From NCBI RefSeq assembly GCF_029961155.1, contig NZ_JASBRH010000024.1, positions 1-64,000 on the forward strand: a stretch of 64,000 bases of DNA, written 5' to 3'. The notes beneath the pieces were generated by a model. It was not told the DNA's origin. It saw only the letters and a program-made list of their open reading frames with translations, and did not search any database. This DNA comes from Pontibacterium granulatum. Lineage in GTDB: Bacteria > Pseudomonadota > Gammaproteobacteria > Pseudomonadales > Balneatricaceae. Positions 45,080 to 52,629 of the stretch are shown piece by piece; the stretch's first letter is position 1; each line of letters begins with the position of its first letter. Both the position numbers and the translations under genes were made by a program.

Positions 45080-46051
45080 TTACCCCCACTGCAGCAGATC
45101 GTTCACCTGCTGACGGATCATGCGGGTCGATGTTTTTCGGCTGGAAACCACGCCTAAGGCCATCCCCTCCCAAACAAACACCGACAGGTTGTTTTCGTGG
45201 CGGTCTCGGAACACCACGTTGTTCACCTGTCCCAATGATGAGTTCTCACCCTGGTCCGGCACAATGCCGGTGACCAAGGCGATAAAGTTCTCCAGCTGAC
45301 TGCCCTCCAGCGAGGAGGTCACCAGGTCGCCGTTGGCGTCGGTAGCGGCTAAGCCCAGCACGCCTTCGATATTGAGCAGGCCGTTGACCACGCTTTCCTT
45401 GATCACCACCTGTTCGCCCTGGTATTCGTCAATCTCCAGCTCGGCACCGTTGCTGGAGAACTCCATATCCTTCTGTTCGGCTTCGGCCAGACGCTTCAGC
45501 GTGGCCCATTCGGAGTAGTCGCACTGCCCTTCAAGGATCAGCTCAACCAGACTGAGCAGATCCGATTTACGGCGACCGTCGATAAAACACACGGCGGCTT
45601 CTTTACCCAGCTCCTTCAACAGACCGTGGTATTCCTCCACCGAAGGACGCATACGCAGGTCGGACCGGGTCACTGCAATCACCAAGCGTTTATTGTCGAT
45701 GACATTGGCAAATTCACGGGCATAGTATTTCAGATCGCGCATCGGGTAATTGCGGGTGTTGTCGATCATCATCACCACACCCGCACAATCTTTGGCGATC
45801 TCTTCGGAGAGTAGCTCCCACATGAAGCGGAAACGGGCCTGTCCTGGGGTGCCGTACAGATGGACACGGGACTCTTCGCTCAGGGTCAGGCGGCCGTAGT
45901 CCATCGCCACGGTGGTGGTTTGCTTGCGGCGCCCGGTCACGTCAGACACCTGCGCTTCGGTATCAAGGCAGTCGATGTCGCTGATCGAGCGGATGGCGGT
46001 GGTCTTACCTGAACCCACAGGTCCGATAAAGAGAACTTTATGGTTTTCCAT
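45080..46051 (-). CDS. small GTPase fused to Roadblock/LC7 domain (unit 2)
   Basis: From ATG 46051 the protein has 323 residues. P-loop GPVGSGKTT lies at 10-18, switch I TTTVAMDYG at 45-53, G3 GTPGQ at 67-71 with the Gln that could activate water, and G4 TRSD at 128-131. The C-terminal Roadblock domain begins about residue 218 (KESVVNGLLNIEGVLGLAATDANGD) and ends RMIRQQVNDLLQWG, nearly the same as unit 1. It heads the cluster; about 200 bases upstream are non-coding and probably hold the promoter (a TATTAAT-like element lies near 46165). Confidence 0.88.
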   Translation of the reverse strand: MENHKVLFIGPVGSGKTTAIRSISDIDCLDTEAQVSDVTGRRKQTTTVAMDYGRLTLSEESRVHLYGTPGQARFRFMWELLSEEIAKDCAGVVMMIDNTRNYPMRDLKYYAREFANVIDNKRLVIAVTRSDLRMRPSVEEYHGLLKELGKEAAVCFIDGRRKSDLLSLVELILEGQCDYSEWATLKRLAEAEQKDMEFSSNGAELEIDEYQGEQVVIKESVVNGLLNIEGVLGLAATDANGDLVTSSLEGSQLENFIALVTGIVPDQGENSSLGQVNNVVFRDRHENNLSVFVWEGMALGVVSSRKTSTRMIRQQVNDLLQWG

Positions 46052-46248
46052 GCAGAATCTACTTCTCAAACATGCTCTATTTCTCCACGGATGGAGCGCT
46101 TACACACCGGTCACCCGCAAGGGCTCTGCCCGTTCCAGTCTGAACCAGAGCACCCTCTTCCCCTATTAATACTAGTCATTTGCGTCTGATCCAGATACTA
46201 CAGGAATATGGGTTAAGTCATGTTGAGAGAGGTCAGTTTGCCACCAGC

Positions 46249-46677
46249 TTAGGGGCTGCAAAACAGCTGCTGCTGGCGCATCAGTAAACGGCAATTGTCG
46301 CCGCGAATGTTTTTGTCCAGGCAGTAGTCTTTGGCCCACTCTTTATCGTCTTCGCTGGGTTTCTCGCGAAATTCCGGTACACCGTCGCAAAAACCTTCAC
46401 TGGAAGTGGCCTTGCTCAGACAAGCCTTCAGGAAACGCCCGGACGCCACGGTGCATTGATAACCCAAGCAGCCGTCGAAGTCCGCCAGTGCCTGATCCAG
46501 GCACTGCTTCTGGTTGGCACGCGTGCCGAACTGCAAACCTGCTTCGGTGCGCTCCTGCAGCACCCGGTTCTGCTCGGCATTAAAGTCATCCACCCAACCG
46601 GTGTTATACATCCACGCCAGCACCAGTCCGCCGAGTACAACCAGCGCCAGCAGCGCCATCCATAGTTTCTTTTTCAT
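46249..46677 (-). CDS. Cys-rich membrane-anchored or exported protein, unrecognised
   Basis: The 142-residue protein has one N-terminal hydrophobic helix (LWMALLALVVLGGLVLAWMY) and a mature part with eight cysteines (for example KQCLDQALADFDGCLGYQC and DGVP... then DYCLDKNIRGDNC). The even cysteine count and export signal suggest disulfide bonds, for which DsbA is encoded in this window. No family recognised. It is on the same strand as the GTPase cluster downstream and the small membrane protein upstream. Confidence 0.72.
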   Translation of the reverse strand: MKKKLWMALLALVVLGGLVLAWMYNTGWVDDFNAEQNRVLQERTEAGLQFGTRANQKQCLDQALADFDGCLGYQCTVASGRFLKACLSKATSSEGFCDGVPEFREKPSEDDKEWAKDYCLDKNIRGDNCRLLMRQQQLFCSP

Positions 46678-46701
46678 CGTGAAAATCCTTAGAGCTTTCC
46701 T

Positions 46702-46746
46702 AGGAGTCGGTTGGGCTTAACCAATCGTTAAGTGTGACCGGCTCCT
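46702..46746. repeat. nested hairpin between two small envelope-protein genes
   Basis: Outer arms AGGAGTCGGT / ACCGGCTCCT (one wobble) enclose an inner stem CTTAAC / GTTAAG. It lies right after the 46751-47014 gene on the minus strand; no T run follows, so an operator or processing site is as likely as a terminator. Confidence 0.4.
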
Positions 46747-46750
46747 TTAC

Positions 46751-47014
46751 TTAGCGGGCGCGGGTGTATAAACCGGCCAGGCAGCAGAACAGGCCCACCA
46801 CGGAGAGAAGCATGCCGCCATTCACCAACAGCGGGTTGCGCACCATAAACGGGCTAAAGGCGTGCGTTTGCGTCTGATCGCAGACCGCATTGACGTAGTC
46901 GTAGGAACCTCCGGCGCCGAGGCATTCCTTCACTGCCGAAAGTTCATTCAGATAAAGCCCCATCATGACCACGCCGGGCACAATCAGCAGTAACAATCCA
47001 ATTCGCAGTATCAT
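46751..47014 (-). CDS. small membrane protein, unrecognised
   Basis: The 87-residue protein has a hydrophobic helix at each end (ILRIGLLLLIVPGVVMMGLYL and LLVNGGMLLSVVGLFCCLAGLY) around a 40-residue loop with two cysteines, likely periplasmic. Its start overlaps the yjaG-like stop by four bases (ATGA), so translation is coupled. No family recognised. Confidence 0.7.
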   Translation of the reverse strand: MILRIGLLLLIVPGVVMMGLYLNELSAVKECLGAGGSYDYVNAVCDQTQTHAFSPFMVRNPLLVNGGMLLSVVGLFCCLAGLYTRAR

Positions 47015-47613
47015 TCGCTGTCAGTGATCCCTATGTTGCTGAAGCCTTCGTTGTGCGCCAGCTCTCTCAGCGCAGCGATGAGGTCTTTATTTGGCTTTTT
47101 GCTGGCGGTCACACGCTCCAGCACTTCCTCCTGAAACGCCTCTTCCTGCTCCATCATCTCGTGGGTATTGATCAGGCGAACCACCTCTTCGTCGGAGAGC
47201 TGATCGTCCGCTTCGCTGATCTCGATAAAACTGGCCACACATTCACGGGACAGGAGAGCCACGTTGGCGGCCTCTTCCGGATCGGCCGCCAGGATAATAT
47301 TCAGAGTGGAGAACAGAGCGACCACTGCATCGTTAGCAGGCAACGCACCGTACATGGTGAACTCTTCCAGGTCCGGAATATTGGCTTCCACCTTGTCCAG
47401 TTGCACCTCGAAGTTCATCTTGGCACCCGTGTTACCCAGCTTGTCCCATACGCCATTGAGGATCTGGCGCAACTGCTGTGCGTTGCCAAATTCAACCAGG
47501 CGCGAGAAAAGCGCAAAGTTAGGGAACATACGTTCACTCAGGGCTGCACTGAAGGCAACCAGCTGCCAGTCTTGCAGCTCCGCCAGCTGCTTTTTCATAG
47601 ACTGATCGGACAT
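47011..47613 (-). CDS. YjaG/DUF416 family protein
   Basis: From ATG 47613 the protein has 200 residues and matches E. coli YjaG along its length: DWQLVAFSAALSERMFPNFALF, GVWDKLGNTGAKMNFEVQLDKVEANIPD, YGALPANDAVVAL and the C-terminal SNIGI. DUF416 proteins are cytosolic, helical and of unknown function. It is divergent from the TRAP transporter genes and coupled to the small membrane protein behind it. Confidence 0.88.
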   Translation of the reverse strand: MSDQSMKKQLAELQDWQLVAFSAALSERMFPNFALFSRLVEFGNAQQLRQILNGVWDKLGNTGAKMNFEVQLDKVEANIPDLEEFTMYGALPANDAVVALFSTLNIILAADPEEAANVALLSRECVASFIEISEADDQLSDEEVVRLINTHEMMEQEEAFQEEVLERVTASKKPNKDLIAALRELAHNEGFSNIGITDSE

Positions 47614-47782
47614 AGTCTCTGCTCTCCACCGATAGGGACTCATTAGTTCCGCCTATTGTACGGTTTTTCCAGCAAATATCCGAATAAGATCCAGTTACGT
47701 GATACTACGAATGCCGCTAAATTGAGCAAAATTGTTATACTTCCGAGCTAACAATAAAAAGCTTCATAGGGTAATCAACCGT

Positions 47783-48340
47783 ATGACCTCCTCTAACACC
47801 TCAGCTCTAAGCACGATTGTGCGTCTGATTGATGCGATCAGTGAGTGGTCTGGCCGGGCTATCTCCTGGTTGACCCTGGCCATGGTGCTGGCCACGTTTA
47901 CCATCGTGGTAATGCGTTATCTGTTTAACGTGGGCAACGTTGCCCTGCAGGAATCTGTGATCTACATGCACAGTTTCGTATTCCTGCTCGGTGCGGCGTA
48001 TACCCTGAAACACGACGGCCATGTGCGCGTCGATATCTTCTACCGACCAATGAGTGAAAAGGGTAAGGCGATCATCAATATGTTCGGCACCCTCTGCCTG
48101 CTGATTCCGGTAGCGGCATTTATCTTTTATATCTCCTGGGAATATGTAGCGACCTCCTGGGAATTGAGCGAAGGCTCGCAGGAAGCCGGTGGTATCCCAC
48201 TGCGCTACGTCCTGAAAACCAGCCTGTTGCTGATGCCGGCGATGATCATTCTGCAAGGTATCGGTGAAGTCCTGCGCAGCATTCTGGTGCTGACTGGAAA
48301 AGGACATCTGTTAGAGGAAGAGGAGGGCCACGCACTATGA
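47783..48340 (+). CDS. TRAP transporter small permease (DctQ)
   Basis: DctQ is the four-helix subunit of a sodium-driven TRAP importer. From ATG 47783 it has 185 residues, four hydrophobic segments and the DctQ pattern VMRYLFNVGNVALQESVIYMHSFVFLLGAAYTLKHDGHVRVDIF. It overlaps dctM by four bases. The matching binding protein is encoded convergently at 49.8-50.9 kb. Confidence 0.92.
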   Translation: MTSSNTSALSTIVRLIDAISEWSGRAISWLTLAMVLATFTIVVMRYLFNVGNVALQESVIYMHSFVFLLGAAYTLKHDGHVRVDIFYRPMSEKGKAIINMFGTLCLLIPVAAFIFYISWEYVATSWELSEGSQEAGGIPLRYVLKTSLLLMPAMIILQGIGEVLRSILVLTGKGHLLEEEEGHAL

Positions 48341-49716
48341 TGGAGTTTCTGCCGCTGCTGCTGTTTATCGGCGCTGTTGTTATCCTGTTGCTGGGCTACT
48401 CGGTTGCCTTCTCCCTGGCAGGTACCGGCCTGCTGTTTGCCGCGATCGGGGCGTACACCGGCCACTTCGATTCCGTCTTCCTGGAGGCGATCCCCAACCG
48501 CCTGTTTGGCATCATGAACAACGAGGTACTGATCGCGGTACCGCTGTTTGTGTTCATGGGCGTGATGCTGGAGAAATCCAAGATCGCCGAAGAACTGCTC
48601 GACACCATGGCGCTGCTATTTGGCCCGATGCGTGGGGGCTTGGGTATCTCCGTGACTCTGGTGGGCATGCTGCTGGCCGCCTCGACCGGTATCGTGGGTG
48701 CGACCGTTGTGACTATGGGTCTGCTATCCCTGCCAACCATGCTGCGCCGAGGTTACGATCCGTCGATCGCCACCGGCACCATCTGTGCCTCCGGCACACT
48801 GGGTCAGATCATTCCTCCGTCCATCGTTCTGGTACTGCTGGGTGATGTTATCTCCTCCGCCTATCAGCAGGCACAGCTGGATCAGGGCATCTTCTCGCCG
48901 GATACGGTAACCGTGGGTGATCTTTTCCTGGGCGCGTTGATCCCGGGCCTGCTGCTGGTTGCCGCCTACGTGCTGTACCTGGTGTTCAAGGCGATCACTA
49001 AACCGGATTCCGTACCGGCAATTCCGGAAGAGGAACGTGCAGCGGTCGAGAACCTCACCGGGCGAGTGATGCGTGCACTGGTACCGCCGGTGCTACTGGT
49101 TGCACTGGTACTGGGTTCCATCCTGGGTGGTCTGGCAACGCCAACCGAAGCGGCCTCTGTGGGTGCAGTGGGTGCCATTGTGCTGGCAATGCTCCGTAAG
49201 AGCTTCAGCCTGAGTATTCTGCGTGAAGTAATGCGTTCCACCACCCAAGTGAGCTCCATGGTGTTTATCATCCTGGTGGGTGCATCGATTTTCTCGCTGG
49301 TGTTCCGTGGCTACGGCGGTGACGACATGGTACGTGACTTCCTGCACGACCTGCCGGGCGGTGTATTTGGCGCGATGCTGCTGGTAATGCTGGTGATTTT
49401 CCTGCTCGGCTTCTTCCTCGACTTTATCGAGATCACCTTCGTGGTGGTGCCGATCGTTGCCCCTATCCTGCTGAACATGGGCCTCGATCCGGTGTGGCTG
49501 GGTGTGATGCTGGCGCTGAACCTGCAAACCTCCTTCCTGACACCGCCGTTTGGTTTCGCCCTCTTCTACCTGCGTGGTGTGGCACCGGACAGCATCACCA
49601 CCATGCAGATCTACCGGGGTGTGATACCGTTTATCATCATCCAGCTGGCCGCTCTCGCTCTGCTGGCTTACTGGCCAAGCCTGGCAACCTGGTTGCCGGA
49701 AGTGGTGTACGGCTAG
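48337..49716 (+). CDS. TRAP transporter large permease (DctM)
   Basis: DctM is the substrate-conducting, ion-coupled subunit. The 459-residue protein has about 12 hydrophobic segments and the DctM blocks NEVLIAVPLFVFMGVMLEKS, ASGTLGQIIPPSIVLVLLGD and LNLQTSFLTPPFGFALFYLRGVAP. The ATGA overlap with dctQ shows coupling. A terminator shared with convergent dctP follows. Confidence 0.95.
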   Translation: MMEFLPLLLFIGAVVILLLGYSVAFSLAGTGLLFAAIGAYTGHFDSVFLEAIPNRLFGIMNNEVLIAVPLFVFMGVMLEKSKIAEELLDTMALLFGPMRGGLGISVTLVGMLLAASTGIVGATVVTMGLLSLPTMLRRGYDPSIATGTICASGTLGQIIPPSIVLVLLGDVISSAYQQAQLDQGIFSPDTVTVGDLFLGALIPGLLLVAAYVLYLVFKAITKPDSVPAIPEEERAAVENLTGRVMRALVPPVLLVALVLGSILGGLATPTEAASVGAVGAIVLAMLRKSFSLSILREVMRSTTQVSSMVFIILVGASIFSLVFRGYGGDDMVRDFLHDLPGGVFGAMLLVMLVIFLLGFFLDFIEITFVVVPIVAPILLNMGLDPVWLGVMLALNLQTSFLTPPFGFALFYLRGVAPDSITTMQIYRGVIPFIIIQLAALALLAYWPSLATWLPEVVYG

Positions 49717-49765
49717 ATCCATTTTGCCGCAGCATCTAGCGGGTGCTGCGGCTTCTACGGACATA

Positions 49766-49795
49766 AAAAAAGCAGGCTAAAAAGCCTGCTTTTTT
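49766..49795. terminator. bidirectional terminator between dctM and dctP
   Basis: A 13-bp perfect stem (AAAAAAGCAGGCT) with loop AAAA and T runs on both strands lies between the convergent TRAP genes. Confidence 0.9.
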
Positions 49796-49812
49796 ATTGC
49801 ACGAGACCTCAC

Positions 49813-50889
49813 TTACAGGGTACGTGCGTTCAGGTAAGCCTGCTCGGATACTGCGTGCCATGCAGTCGCCTGCTCGCGGAACTTGATGAAAGAGTCATAC
49901 ACTTTCTGAGCCATCGGATCTTTCGCCGCTTCCTCTTTCACCACCTCATCGGACAGTGCTTTCAGCTTGGTCAGTACTTCGTCTGGGAACTTACGCAGTT
50001 CCACGCCGTGCTGATTAACCAACTGATCCAGCGCACGGTTGTTCTTCGCTGTGAAGTCAGCCAGCATGTCCTGGTTTGCGACGCGGATCGCGTTGCGTAC
50101 TGCAACCTGCAGGTCTTTTGGCAGCGCTTCGAACGCTTCTTTGTTGATGAAGCTTTCCAGGGTAGTGCCCGGCTCGTGCCAGCCTGGGTAGTAGTAGTAC
50201 TTAGCCGCTTTATACAGGCCAAACGCCAGGTCGTTGTATGGACCTACCCACTCGGTTGCGTCGATTGCACCGGACTGCAGCGCAGGGAAGATCTCACCAC
50301 CTGGCAGCAGTACAGGGGTACCACCGGCACGTTTCAGGACTTCACCACCCAATCCCGGCATACGCATCTTCAGGCCTTGAAGGTCTTCCAGGCTGTTGAT
50401 CTCTTTGTTGAACCAACCACCCATCTGTACACCGGTGCTACCCGCAGCCCCCGGTACCAGACCAAACTTCGCGTACAGCTCTTCCCACAGCTCCATACCG
50501 CCACCGTGGTACAACCAGCTGTTCATCTCCTGAGCGGTCAAACCGAACGGTACCGCTGCAAAGAACTGTGCCGCTACGCTTTTGCCTTTCCAGTAGTAGG
50601 CTGCGCCGTGGCCCATCTCTGCAGTACCGCGGGAAACCGCGTCAAAAATCTCCAGCGCACCTACCAGTTCTTTGGCACCGTACACTTTTACCTGTACACG
50701 GCCACCGGTCATCTCACCGATCAGTTTTGCCAGATAGTTGGCACCGGTCCCCAGCCCTGGAAAGTTCTTTGGCCAGGTGGTGACCATTTTCCATTTAAAT
50801 TCAGGTGCTGCCTGGGCAGTGCCGGATGCCAATGCGCCCGCTGCAAGTGTTGCAGCGCCTGCGCCTTGTAGAAATTGACGACGTTTCAC
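49813..50889 (-). CDS. TRAP transporter substrate-binding protein, TakP-like
   Basis: This periplasmic receptor of the TRAP system has 358 residues. The leader MKRRQFLQGAGAATLAAG is a twin-arginine signal. The mature part closely follows the Rhodobacter TakP alpha-keto-acid receptor pattern: STGVQMGGWFNKEINSLEDLQGLKMR, GGEIFPALQSGAIDATEWVGPYND and KYYYYPGWHEP, the sodium/keto-acid site region. Keto-acid transport (such as pyruvate or branched 2-oxoacids) is therefore the best guess. The start is GTG with GGGAG at 8 bases. It is convergent with dctQM and divergent from hexR. Confidence 0.92.
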   Translation of the reverse strand: MKRRQFLQGAGAATLAAGALASGTAQAAPEFKWKMVTTWPKNFPGLGTGANYLAKLIGEMTGGRVQVKVYGAKELVGALEIFDAVSRGTAEMGHGAAYYWKGKSVAAQFFAAVPFGLTAQEMNSWLYHGGGMELWEELYAKFGLVPGAAGSTGVQMGGWFNKEINSLEDLQGLKMRMPGLGGEVLKRAGGTPVLLPGGEIFPALQSGAIDATEWVGPYNDLAFGLYKAAKYYYYPGWHEPGTTLESFINKEAFEALPKDLQVAVRNAIRVANQDMLADFTAKNNRALDQLVNQHGVELRKFPDEVLTKLKALSDEVVKEEAAKDPMAQKVYDSFIKFREQATAWHAVSEQAYLNARTL

Positions 50890-51019
50890 TAGCCTACTCC
50901 CTTAACATTATTTTTCTTCATCGGTTTGAAAAAATAGCACTGCAGAGGCTTGCCCGCAATTGGCTTAAAACAGCGATCTTTCAGAGATACCGAACTGGTA
51001 CCACCGTAATTCAACAAAT

Positions 51020-51039
51020 TGTGTTACATAAATGACACA
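51020..51039. promoter_or_regulatory. candidate operator palindrome between dctP and hexR
   Basis: TGTGTTACATAAATGACACA has 7-base arms with one mismatch around six bases. It lies in the divergent dctP/hexR promoter region. It is not the published HexR box; which regulator would bind is unknown. Confidence 0.35.
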
Positions 51040-51127
51040 TGGAGACTCCAAAGCGCCGTTAAGGAGGGTCCCTAATGTACGTAAGCTTGTTATACTTTTG
51101 CCGTTTGTTGTTCCGTGGGGAAAAACG

Positions 51128-52027
51128 TTGAACTCCTTTAACCTGTTGAAGTCCATTGCCGATGCCCGCCCTAAGCTGCGTAAGTCAGAGCAGAAGGTGG
51201 CCGACTTTGTGCTGGCACATCCCAATGACGTGATCCACATGCGTATCGTTGACCTGGCCTCCGAAGCCAATGTCAGTGAGCCTACCGTGGTCCGTTTTTG
51301 CCGTGCGCTCAACTACGATGGCTTCCAGGATTTTAAGCTCACCCTGGCACAGGGTGTAGCGACCAATCCCAACTTCGAGCAGTTCTCCCTCAACCGCACC
51401 GACACGGTCACCGAGTTCAAGACCAAGATCTTCGACTCGATGATCGGCAACCTGATGAATATCCGTGAACAGTTGGATCCGCAGATCCTGGAAGATGCGA
51501 TCGCGGTACTGGCCAAGGCCTCCCGGGTTGAATTTTACGGCTTTGGCGCGTCGGCACCGGTCTGTACCGACGCCCAACACAAGTTCCACCGTATGCAGAT
51601 CAACGCGACCTCATACTCCGACCCGCATATGCAGACTATCTCGGCGGTGACGCTGAAAGAGGGCGATGTGGTGGTGGCGATATCCCAGACCGGTCGCACC
51701 AAGGACCTTCTGCACACCGTTAAGCTGGTGAAAGAAACCGGTGCCACCGTGATCTCCCTCTGCCCGGGCGGTACACCGCTGGCGGAGATGGCGTCCATCG
51801 CCATTCCGATCGATCTGGAGGAGGATAAGGACCTCAGCACCCTGATGTCCTCCCGCGTGGTCCATCTGGTGGTGATCGATGTCCTGGCAGTAGGTGTAGC
51901 GATGAAGCTGGGACCGGGCTTGCTGGATCACCTGAAAACCATCAAACGCAGCCTGCGCTCCCTGCGCCAGAACGACAAGCGGCCACCGATCCGACGCACC
52001 GATCGAAGCACACTGGATCGCGGCTAA
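51128..52027 (+). CDS. hexR: HexR-like RpiR-family transcriptional regulator
   Basis: HexR represses central sugar-metabolism genes and is relieved by KDPG. From TTG 51128 (GGGGA at 7 bases) the protein has 299 residues: an RpiR helix-turn-helix domain (KSEQKVADFVLAHPNDVIHMRIVDLASEANVSEPTVVRFCRAL) and a SIS sugar-phosphate domain (VEFYGFGASAPVCTDAQHKFHRM, ISQTGRTKDLLHTVKL). The GASAP...DAQHKF segment is typical of HexR. It is divergent from the TakP-like gene and may control it; no Entner-Doudoroff genes are in the window. Confidence 0.87.
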   Translation: MNSFNLLKSIADARPKLRKSEQKVADFVLAHPNDVIHMRIVDLASEANVSEPTVVRFCRALNYDGFQDFKLTLAQGVATNPNFEQFSLNRTDTVTEFKTKIFDSMIGNLMNIREQLDPQILEDAIAVLAKASRVEFYGFGASAPVCTDAQHKFHRMQINATSYSDPHMQTISAVTLKEGDVVVAISQTGRTKDLLHTVKLVKETGATVISLCPGGTPLAEMASIAIPIDLEEDKDLSTLMSSRVVHLVVIDVLAVGVAMKLGPGLLDHLKTIKRSLRSLRQNDKRPPIRRTDRSTLDRG

Positions 52028-52036
52028 GACCTGATA

Positions 52037-52064
52037 TGCAGGTGATTCCGTGCAGTCACCTGCA
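52037..52064 (+). terminator. hairpin after hexR
   Basis: Perfect 9-bp arms TGCAGGTGA / TCACCTGCA with a 10-base loop lie 10 bases after the hexR stop. The T run is missing, so termination strength is uncertain. Confidence 0.5.
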
Positions 52065-52371
52065 GCTTACCCGCCAACCTCATACTAAGGTCTATTCAGT
52101 TCTCTCAGGCTTTCATTTTTCTGCAATGGAGAGCCTTTAGCATCCCTTCCTGTCTCGCGGATTGATTGATATTTGTTCATATCTGCGATAAAAGAAAAAC
52201 TAAGGGATGACTGCTTCCGCTGATTTCCCCATACGCCAAGGGCGTATCTGCTTGGAACGGACCAGCGTTGTTATCCCTTTCTGTAGGCTGTCTCAGTGAG
52301 ATCCCCGGTCGCCCGGGAGGGCAACAGATATCTGGCGATCTCCTGACTGTGATGATCTAGGAGCTAGAGTT
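52065..52371. other. non-coding gap upstream of the PA3496-like gene
   Basis: No gene is visible. A small hairpin ATACGCC aag GGCGTAT lies near 52231-52248. The promoter and leader of the small gene at 52372 must be here; I see no clear consensus elements. Confidence 0.45.
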
Positions 52372-52572
52372 ATGCTGGTTAGAAAAGAGCAGGACCTCAA
52401 TCAAATTCAGACGGAAGTCTTCGATCTATTGGTCGGTTTCGACGAAGAAGAGAAACTGAGTCGTAAACGTGTCGCGTCCCGCCGCTCCCTGCGAGCCCGT
52501 CGCGCAATCGAGCAGCACTTCGAAGAGAAAAAGCTGCACGACGAAATTTCCGAGCGTTGGTACGACGAGTAA
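52372..52572 (+). CDS. small basic-acidic protein, PA3496-like
   Basis: The 66-residue protein is charged, helical and has no membrane segment; it ends RRAIEQHFEEKKLHDEISERWYDE. It resembles the short PA3496 family annotated as putative envelope integrity proteins in Pseudomonas. That match is from memory of the pattern and is moderate. It is monocistronic, with a strong terminator directly behind it, which supports expression. Confidence 0.7.
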   Translation: MLVRKEQDLNQIQTEVFDLLVGFDEEEKLSRKRVASRRSLRARRAIEQHFEEKKLHDEISERWYDE

Positions 52573-52580
52573 GCCAAGAT

Positions 52581-52616
52581 AAAAAAGCCAGTCCTGTTTC
52601 CAAGACTGGCTTTTTT
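52581..52616. terminator. bidirectional intrinsic terminator
   Basis: A 13-bp perfect stem AAAAAAGCCAGTC / GACTGGCTTTTTT with a 10-base loop lies between the small gene and the convergent flavoprotein gene. Confidence 0.9.
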
Positions 52617-52629
52617 AGTTTTTGACCGC

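Noticed and set aside
51020-51039. Published HexR box at the hexR promoter
   Set aside because: The palindrome is different from the known TGTAATTAAATTACA-type site, so it is listed only as a candidate operator.
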